Shown piece by piece: positions 55,662 to 64,000 of a stretch of DNA of 64,000 nt (within the stretch, counting starts at the first letter, position 1; each line of letters opens with the position of its first letter). Both the position numbers and the translations under genes were made by a program. The stretch is from Pseudisothecium myosuroides (taxonomy: Eukaryota; Streptophyta; Bryopsida; Hypnales; Lembophyllaceae): assembly GCA_951799445.1 (NCBI GenBank), contig OX637294.1, forward strand, positions 24,887,452-24,951,451. Reading direction: 5' to 3'. The notes below the pieces were generated by a model that was not told where the DNA came from, searched no databases, and was given only the letters and a program-made list of their open reading frames with translations.

Positions 55662-56763
55662 GGGAAGATTGACCGCCTTATTGCCCCAAATTTTACCCTT
55701 AAAAAAAACATAGGATTTTTTTATTTGCCGCCAATAATAAAATTTGCAAATTCTGAATTCATTTTGCTGTTAGAGATCCCAAATTAGCTAGGAGAGGTGA
55801 AGAAACACAATATTTGCACAGTACAATCGGATACTGAAAGCTTACAAACTGCATTTTTGATCCATTCAAAGATTTGTACATAATATAGAATAAAATGTTT
55901 TTTTTGTCTTGCATAATTTTCACTCAATTCTTATCCAATCCCAATTTTGAAGCATACCAAATTCCAGTTTCAAAAATGCAAAATTCCATTTTTGGTGAAT
56001 TTTTTAAGTCAATTTTTGTGGTTTTACACAATATTTTATTGAAAACAATTGGTGGTGAATTTTTTTAATTCAATTGCATGGATATGTAGGGAACATCCAT
56101 ATGCACATCTTTCATATTAAAAAACACCCTCTTAAGTAACAAAAATATGATCAATGAAGAATTCAATGAAAAGTGTCATATGACCAAACTTTGAAGAAAC
56201 GGATATCTCTATATTTTAACTAGATTTTGGCATTTGACCCTTACACTATAAGTCTATAACTAATTTTGTACATTTCAACATGATGGTACATTTACTTTGC
56301 CAAAATCTAGTTAAAATATAAAGATATCTATTTCACAAAGTTTGTGCACATGCCACCTCACATTGAATTCTTAATAAATTATATTTTTGTTATTGAAGGG
56401 GGTGTCTTTTAATATGAAAGATGTGCATATGGATGTTCCCTACATATCCATGCAATTGAATTAAAAAAATTCACCACCAATTGTTTTCAATAAAATATTG
56501 TGTAAAACAATGAAAATTGACTTCAAAAATTCACCAAAAATGGAATTTTGCTTTTTTGAAACTGAAATTTGGTGTGCTTGATTGGGATTGCGCAAGGATG
56601 CAGTGAAAATTATGTTTACTAAAAAACACCAATTATAATCCACATTGTAAAAAAATTCAATGGCTTAAAAAGGCAATTTGTAAGCCTTCAGTATCCGACT
56701 GTACAAAATAGGGGGTAATTTTTACATTTACCCTGGGATGGGGCGATAGGGGCCAATCCTCCC
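55662..56763. mobile_element. 1.1 kb foldback element
   Basis: The two halves are long inverted repeats: GGGAAGATTGACCGCC and TTTTACCC at the left face GGGTAA and GGGGCCAATCCTCCC at the right; further in, CAATCGGATACTGAAAGC faces GCCTTCAGTATCCGACTG, and GGATATGTAGGGAACATCC (56081 on) faces GGATGTTCCCTACATATCC (56432 on). There is no coding frame and no clear target duplication. Confidence 0.82.
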
Positions 56764-58882
56764 TGGCCGATAAATCATGTATGAAACCAATAAATCATGG
56801 GTCGAACCGATAAATCATGGGTCAAACTTACTTAGAGACAAAGACGGGTACCGGTAGTCTTGTCCGCAACCCCAATAAGAGGAGCACGCCCGCCGGCGCA
56901 TCTTCTCCTTTTTTTTTGTTGCCGCTGCTGCTACTGCTCGTAGTCCACACGCTGCTGGAGAGAAACACTAGCGGAAGCAAGTTCAGGTACAGTATCGACA
57001 TTCTCTCCCGATCGTTTCCTCTTGAATTCAACCATTTGCTTCGTAATGCCACAAACCAACAATGCAATGCCTACGTACTTCATCCATACGTATACTGCAG
57101 TTTGCTAGTTTGAGTGACAGATTCTCATGTGTGCTGTGTGCACGACTTTAATTCCCCTGCAGGTCCGGTGATCGGGGCAGTAAAAAGCCGGGCTTAATCG
57201 TTTCCATTTTTCGATATTAAGCTGCATTCCGACCTTAAGCTTCTTCAGCTCGATCGCTGTCCAGTCTAGCTCGCTGCTAGTAGAATTCGGATCACAGCAG
57301 GTTTTTTCACCTCACACTGTCAGGCTTTGGCTTTTCTTTTCCAGAGGGATTCGATAATCAACTGGATTCGGAGGTTGTACGTGGAAACGATCTGAATGAT
57401 AGACTAGGGTGGTTCTTTTTCGTTTTTTCTGTAGATTGTACTACGTATTGTGCGAGGATGTGCAAGGATGTGCAAGGACTAATTTGCTATTAGTTGCTTA
57501 AATTACTTGCGATCTTGTCCTTCTGCATGTTGCCGCTGGTGCCTGGTGCTGCTACTGCTCGTAGTCCACACGCTGCCGGAGAGAAACACTAGCGGTATTA
57601 GGGTCAGGTACAGTATCGACATTCTCTCCCGCTCGTTTCCTGTTGAATTCAACCATTTGCTTTTCAATGCTACAAACCAACAATGCAATGCCTACGTAAC
57701 TTACATAAAAGACATTCATCCATACGTACAGTATATTGCAGTTTGCTAGCTAGTTTGTGTGACAGATTCTCATGTGTTCATGTCTTTCCCCTGCAGGTCC
57801 GGTGATCGGAGCAGTAAAAAGCCAGGCGTAATCTTTTCTATTTTTCGATATTAAGCTGCATTCTGATCTTAAGCTTCTTCAGCTCGATCGCTGTCCAGTC
57901 TAGCTCTGTGCTAGTTGAACTGGGATCACAGCAGGTTTTTTCACCTCACAGGCTTTGCTTCTTTTTCCTAGAGGGTTTCGATAATCAACTGGATTCGGAG
58001 GTTGCATGCGCGTGGAAACGTTCTGAATGATAGACTAGGGTGGTTCTTTTTCGTTTTTTTTGTAGACTGTATTGTGCAAGGATGTGGAAGGACTAATATG
58101 CCATTCGTTGCTTAAATTCCTTGGAAATAATTTAACGACAGGGACGGGGAGTCTTGTCTGCATCCCAAACAGGAGGGCGAGCTAGCTGGTGCATTTTCTT
58201 TGGCTACTGCTGGCCTGAATCCACTCGCTGAGGAAGAGAAAAGCTGACGAAGGCAAGTTCAGGTTTAGTATCTAAATGCTCTCTCGGTTGTTTTCTCTTA
58301 TCACTCCGTGTCTCGCATTACTTGCACTCCCACAAGGTTCGGTTGGAGGTGCTAGAGTTGAACAGGAGTGAAGAATCTAGAGAGGGTAGTTAGTAATTAA
58401 ATCTTTGTTGATTGGAGTACTTTCTCGAGCTTGGAGTAGTTTCGGAGCTTGGTTGTCCCCGAATCCCGAATAGACGACGCTTGCATCAGTTGAAACAGAA
58501 AAGTGTGCAGTGGAGTTGTGCTCCAAGGGAATTCGTGGTGGATTGCTTGCAACGGGACGGCTTCTAGGACTTGTAAGTTGGTTCAAAACTATGAGCTTTT
58601 TGCGTATTGTATTCTCGCAGTTTAAAGTTCCTAGCTGGCTAGAATGCTTTTCGATTGGAGCTAGTCGAAGAGCTAGTCTGTGGGCTAACAGTAAAGGTAC
58701 GTAGTGATTCGGGTCGTGAAAAAGCAAAATGCAAAATGCAATTTTTGTTGTAACGACTTGGCTGGTCTTTGTGGCCTGGTATTAAATGCTGCTTCTACAT
58801 TCGGGTTGTTGGTGTTGGTGTCTGCTTCCAGTAATCCAGTAATCCACCAAATTTACAGTTGATTTCAAGCTAGCACAGTCCA

Positions 58883-60624
58883 ATGGCTCCAAAGACCAGG
58901 GGGAAAAGCAAAAAAGCGGGCGCAAAAGACCCCAATCCGGAGAAGACGATCAAGTCTAAGCTGTACATCAATACGCATGAAGATGAAGGTCATTGCGGTG
59001 CTTTTGTGAGGTAGGCCGCATAACCAGATTACCATAATACGACATTGCGTTCACGTAGCTCATTTCCTTTTTCGTTTCAACCGGAGTTTTGCACTTACAA
59101 ATGCATGTAGTGGATGATATCCACTACAATAGAGACTAGAGAGTGCAAAACCCCGGTTGATTATCTAGTGAGAGTTCTACTTGCCTACAGTCAATTCAAC
59201 AATACTTTTAGAAATCAAATCATAGTGTATGAGAAACTTGAATGGGAATTAGGTACTACGTGATTCTCGTTATGCTAGTCACTTTAAAATATAAATGGGC
59301 GGTATTCCATTACTTTGTCTCTCTTTTCAAGACACTCCGCATGAAAAGTATATCCATACCTATCCTGGTTTTTAGGCTTTCTGTCGATGGATGTCACAAT
59401 TTACCGACATCGACGATCTTGGTCTAAAAGTCATGAAGCTCAAGTGTAGAATTTGTTGGTCCGGCCATTGCAACCAGATCAGAGGACACGGAAACCGTGT
59501 TACAAGACAACGCAAATGCTGCCAATGTTTCTGCTGCGCCACTCGATTCCATTAAAGCAGTCGACCCCCGGGAGTCAGCTGAAGTATCATCCCCAGATGT
59601 GTTACCGGAATGGAATGGAAGAAGGTAACAATTTCGGGAACACAGTTCATGAGGTTCACTGCATGTGTATCGTCAATTCCATTTGTCATATGCTTTCGCT
59701 GATTCACACGATCTACAACAAAATTTATGGAGGCATGGAATGGCCCCTTTGAAATGCATGACATGGTTTGGGAAACTTAATCGCTCACAACTAGGAGCTG
59801 GAGTAGTTTGAGATTCATCTGTCTATGCGGATCTTCTATACCAGTTCTAGATTTTAGAGTTCTCGAGGTTCAGTTTAGGGTACTTGCAAGTCCTAGTTCA
59901 TTGTCAGCTCTAACTTGCACGCGCTAGTGCAAATAATACGACATTCTACACGATTTGGAAGTCGTTTCAACCACAGCAAGGGGAGGTTGAAACGACATCT
60001 GGTTAGTTGTCCTTTACGATGTCGTTTATATCCAATTTACTCTTGGAAGGTTAGAAAGTTGTCCTGCTCCTCTACGTACATTGCTCCTTGAATTGTACGA
60101 ATGATCAATTAATATCAATTGTCATATAAATAGCTGCCAATCCTGGAACTCTTATGTCGAATTCACCTGAGAAATCCAAATTGTCCCTGAGACTAGGGTG
60201 CAACTAAGGAATTTATAAGCTTGAGCTAGTATGGAATTTCAGGCTCTATTCTAAACTCAAGTTCAGAAATTCCAGAATTGCACAATGGAGTAGGCAAGGG
60301 TTATGGAATTTTTGGATGTAGACTCTTGTGATCAACTGGGACTGAGAGTATGGGATTTCGTTTCCAGACAAGGGATTGCCTGCTCTGAGAATTTCTTTGT
60401 CATATATTTACAGGCTAAGCAGTGGACAGCCGACCGAGGAAGACGAGCTGGAGGTCGCGGCTTTCTTTGTGTCCGAAGACTTTCGCAGTAGATGGGCGTC
60501 AGATGATGTATTGGTCGCCTCGACTATCATGGTACAATTCAAGGAGGATCCGAACTATTCTGCTCCCGTGCAGAAAGAGTCTCGTCCAAAGCGCAAACAG
60601 ACTCGACGGGGACGCCGTTCATAG
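58883..60624 (+). CDS. orphan three-exon gene, predicted 172 aa
   Basis: Predicted exons 58883-59010, 59445-59624 and 60414-60624 join in frame (519 bases including the stop). The ATG follows an acceptor-like GCACAG. Exon 1 is basic (APKTRGKSKKAGAKDPNPEK). Exon 2 starts after a weak AAG acceptor (a stronger TAG five bases later would break the frame), reads EFVGPAIATRSEDTETV to VLPEWNGR, and ends at AAG|GTAACA. Exon 3 follows TATTTACAG and gives EEDELEVAAFFVSEDFRSRW, then NYSAPVQKESRPKRKQTRRG and the stop. Basic ends and a variable acidic middle suggest a small nuclear or nucleic-acid-binding protein, which is inference only. The last exon is well conserved in the left copy. No known domain. 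Confidence 0.5.
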
Positions 60625-60892
60625 GTCCTGCCAGGTCCCAATTCAAGCCTATAACACAATGGCTTCATCTGCAGCCGATAGTTTGCTAATACTATGACTG
60701 AATAGATCATGCATGCAACCGTGTATACTGTATATTGATCACACGAACAATAGCTAGATCAGGAGCCTCATTTTGATCACATGAACAATGGGCCCATGTG
60801 CAAGCCCAATTTTGACAATGGATATGATTTTGGTTGAAATTGCAATTCATGCCGCTACAATTGAATTTCATGGTGTGAGTACATAGTCGGCA

Positions 60893-61205
60893 TAACATTG
60901 TTAACCAACGCTGGGGTCCCTTTTGCTCCCTCGGAAAGCAGGGGTCCCCCAGCGTTGGAAATCGCACATTACTGCAGTTGAGTGACAAACATTCTGAGGC
61001 TCTAGCACTTACAATCCTCCCTTACTGTAGCCACTATTCCTGCAACCAATGCTTGGCTAGCAGCTTGTACAGAGTACTGACAACAAGGTGAACAAGCAAC
61101 CAATAGTCTCCTCTGGCTTTTAACTGAATTCCCTCCCAAGATTCCCGGGAGGTATTATCCCTCGGAGGGGGAGGAAACTATCAAGCCGATTAACAATGTT
61201 AAATT
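60893..61205. mobile_element. short insertion with TAACATTGTTAA-type inverted ends
   Basis: The left copy of the locus reads straight from GGTGTAAGTATGTAG to ATACTGGGTTAGG, whereas here about 310 bases intervene. Ends CATAACATTGTTAACC and GATTAACAATGTTAAA are inverted repeats, and an inner hairpin CCAACGCTGGGG/CCCCCAGCGTTGG is present. The empty site in the paralogue supports an insertion. Confidence 0.7.
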
Positions 61206-62571
61206 ACTGGGTTAGGACTTGATCAGTATGAACAATTGAAGACTTGTAAATACAATTCATTGCAACCTTCATGCGCATACCTCTTCAATATTGTCGGCGG
61301 ATCTGATTAAGCAGTATGTAAATTAACTAGAGGACTGGGAAATTCTGTTAGCTGCACACTTCTTTGCCAGAGATTTTACAATGCAAGCCATCATACTCAT
61401 TAATTTTTTTTTGTCGTTGTGGTCATTTTAGCGGTTGTGGCTCTGCCTTCAATCTCCTCTAGTATTTCAACTTAACCACGAATAATTATTTTTGTACGTT
61501 GGACAGTTATTAGGGTGCAGAAATATATACCTTACTTCCAAATTTATTGACAACAAATGCACATCATTCATATATATTCATTACGTAAATTTTTTTGAAA
61601 CCTTGCAGAGTAGTAAATCCATTCCCATGGAAAACATTATGCATGCCGTAAATAGGGCATGCTTGCATGAATAAGCCATAAGTGGAGTAAATGTAAAGCT
61701 AGTGAAGCTGAAAACGTACAACTGAAGAGTCAAATGCAACACCGATTCTACTCTTATTACAAGACAAAACTGAAAATTAACCTCTACATGGAGTCGCAGA
61801 TCAACCTCAACCCGACTTCTGTCCCACCACCAGTCAATGTCAACAAACACCACTGTCCAAGCCTTAAGCCACACTCCAGTGGTGGTGACGTGGAACGAAA
61901 TAACTATGCAAGGTGCAATACATGATCTTGGCCAGGTACTGATCTTTTTAGTTGCATGTGAGGATTGGAACAATTATCAGTATTGAACCGCAAGGCAATG
62001 TGCCATTCAGATTGTTAAGGGGCTTGGACGTTGGGCCAACGAGAAATATAGAACATCGCAAGCTATTTTTCTATCAATAAGTGAAGTGGGAAGAAGATGT
62101 TGCCTTGCTGAAGCGCCAGAAAATCGTAAGTATGCTGAAATGCTAATCGAATTCTCACACCAGTGTTCCAGCTTATTGCCCACAGTGGCTCCAGACCGCT
62201 TTCAGATAAATCAATAGAAGAATACAAAGAGTTTCCATCTGAGTCCGAGTGGCCATCATTCGCGCACATGCGGCTGGAAACTCGAGAAACAGTAGATACA
62301 TGATCTGGTAGCTAGCTAGCTGTGGCGATGTGGTTACGACTTTACCGGAATCTAAGAGAACGGTAGCTCCAAATTCCGCAAAACGGAGTCGACAGTATTT
62401 TCTTGATCTTGTCAGGCCGACTTCACTCACCACATTTCGGACCTGCGGACTTGTCTATGCTCGAGGCCTGAAAGCGATGAAAAGATCCACAATTCTTTCC
62501 ATCGAAGTTAGTTGAAGGGCGTTTCCTTCAGGGTTTGCATTTCCGCTTCTTGAAATAATTATGTTGCCTGT

Positions 62572-62725
62572 GGGATTGTGGGAAATTTCGTTGAAATGGC
62601 TGTATTCCATACGCCATTTTTTCATTCATTTTTAGGACTGGCATAGATTTCAGATCGCGAGGTCTAAACATGAAAGTGCCAAGTTTGTGGAATACAGTCA
62701 TTTCAATAAAATATCGGTTGAATCT
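62572..62725. mobile_element. family A element, eroded copy
   Basis: GGGAAATTTCGTTGAAATGG and CTGTATTCC at the left face GGAATACAG and TCATTTCAATAAAATAT at the right. Ends worn, no target duplication. Confidence 0.6.
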
Positions 62726-64000
62726 GTTTCACCTAACAATTCCCTGTTCAATGATCTGGCGCTTTGTGTCGTTCTCAACGGGGTAATTCTATAATTACGG
62801 ACTGTAGATACCTCATTTCTTCTTTGAATTTCTCGTGGGACAGCAATGCAGGCTAAGAATCAAATCCTGGATGGGGAAGTGGAATCCATGCGGTCATGCT
62901 AATTTGAGAGAAGCGGGCGCTGCAGGGATGGATCGGTGAAAGAGTGGCCCAGCATGTCTCCAGTGCAGGTGATCGGGTTATTAATTTACGTGGTTCCTGA
63001 TTGCCTCTTCATGTCATTTAAACAACGTACGGGAAGTTGTGAAGGGTATGGAGCAAGCGATGAGATTGTCCCCTGTCTGGTTGTGGCAAAAGCAGCGTTG
63101 TAAGGTAGCAACGCATGAAGCAGATGATTCCTCGTCCAGCTTGCCGTTTTCTGTGCTTCCAGTACTTACAATGGCATTTAATTTTCTTCCCGTTATGCAT
63201 GATACAATACTGTGTGCTCGATATTCTGCTAGCCTAAAAGCTCTGAGATATTTGCCTGGAACAGGTATCTCTTTATCTCGGCATCCAAGAAAATCGTGGG
63301 CTGGGTTGTGGCAGAACACATCGAATCTGCTTTCCCCATCGTCTCTCCTGACCGGGAAAACTCCAAGGCTCATTGCGACTTATTTCTTATGCGAAAAGAT
63401 TAAAACTTGGTATAGAGAAGACGAAGTCTATTACACCTGTAGCTTCTTTATGGAGCCTAGAAATTTAATAGGGAAGTAGTGAGCCGAAAGAAGTCACGGA
63501 ACGATAATCAAGCAAGACTTGGGCAGGGCGAGATCTTGTGTAGCAAGTTTTAGGTTCCTGCAATTTGTGGTGTACGAGGAATATGGGTTTCTCGATCAGA
63601 GCTCAGGAAAGGTGTTGCATCCCTCTTGGACGCCATGAGGTTAGTGGTCTCATCTTGCTGGTCTAAACTTCAGAACTTCTTTTTAAGTCGCTCTACCATG
63701 TTCGTTTGCCGAGTCTTTCTCCCCTGAATACTTACTCTTCCTGTCTGCAGGAAAACATTTTGTTTAGGAGTGACGTTAAAGGCTTCACAATGTGCGTTCT
63801 CTCAACCTTCTCAAGCTGGTGAAGCATTTGCGCCACGTTACTGTGTGATTCAATCCTTTCTTGTCTATCAAAACCCACTCCCAACCTAAGTGTACATTTA
63901 GGCTACCAACTGGTGCACCTTCAGAAATTACTGAGGTGCAAAACTCATGGCGCACAAATCTGGCTCACACCAGAGATGCCAATAGGACGATTATTTTTGG
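62726..64000. other. open frames on both strands, no gene recognised
   Basis: 63039-63479 (plus, 146 codons) and 63373-63014 (minus, 119 codons) are open over the same bases. Neither shows a domain I recognise. 62433-62173 (minus) is another open stretch. One of these may be an exon of a gene continuing to the right of the window, but no clear splice pattern supports a choice. Confidence 0.35.

Larger units (their letters stand above)
56817..61925 (+). repeat. right copy of the duplicated locus
   Basis: Direct copy of 35272-41063. Upstream of the gene are three related units: about 56817-57480, 57500-58130 and a partial one at 58130-58290. The first two contain a CTGCTCGTAGTCCACACGCTG block, a CAGGTACAGTATCG donor-like site, and CCCCTGCAGGTCCGGTGATC followed by CGATATTAAGCTGCATTC. 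They look like repeated 5' exons or leaders. This copy contains an extra inverted-repeat insertion at 60.9-61.2 kb. Confidence 0.8.

Noticed and set aside
63014..63479. Overlapping open frames on both strands as a real gene
   Set aside because: No domain, no consistent splice sites, and both strands are open over the same bases, so neither can be supported as a gene.

Overview
The window looks like nuclear DNA of a streptophyte plant. Supporting signs are a nuclear, intronless tRNA(Ile)-lysidine synthase gene of plastid type with an N-terminal presequence, a MORC/CRT1-type ATPase fragment split by GT-AG introns, a plant GH5 glucan 1,3-beta-glucosidase fragment, and a large non-chromoviral Ty3/Gypsy element with a tRNA-Asp primer site. 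The Gypsy polymerase resembles elements of early-diverging land plants (moss, liverwort, lycophyte grade), but the species cannot be fixed from sequence alone. Most of the window is transposable element; intact host genes are few.

Layout. 1-1093 is the 3' part of a large LTR that cuts a GH5 pseudogene (1094-2264). 3.8-5.6 kb and 19.4-22.1 kb hold minus-strand exon-like pieces of a broken gene. Between them sits a nearly complete, young 13.8 kb Gypsy element (5634-19420): 1470-bp LTRs with three differences seen by eye, primer site, one 2276-aa Gag-Pol frame, a purine-rich spacer and two extra overlapping frames (ORF3a, ORF3b) of unknown function. 22.56-33.77 kb is a composite Copia-type element with LTRs of about 4.3 and 5.1 kb, a broken RNase H end and an antisense viroplasmin-like frame. 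35.27-41.06 kb and 56.82-61.93 kb are direct copies of one locus carrying a small orphan gene: the right copy can be read as three exons (172 aa), the left copy is degraded. Between them on the minus strand are a MORC pseudogene (41.15-43.25 kb) and TilS (44.44-45.82 kb). The AT-rich 46-57 kb stretch contains several short inverted-repeat transposon families, nested in each other.

Most notable signals. (1) The Gypsy element is saturated with the palindromic hexamer class CWATWG (CAATTG, CTATAG, CAATAG/CTATTG). I counted 14 per kb in two separate 1-kb windows, one in the LTR and one in ORF3a, against 1 to 3 per kb in three windows outside and about 1 per kb expected by chance. It runs through coding and noncoding parts and stops at the element borders, so it may be a sequence code used by the element or by a protein that recognises it. 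(2) Two inverted-repeat families (here A and B) leave 4-bp target duplications; one B copy splits the Copia RNase H reading frame precisely. (3) An inverted copy of the left element/flank junction lies just before the 3' LTR.
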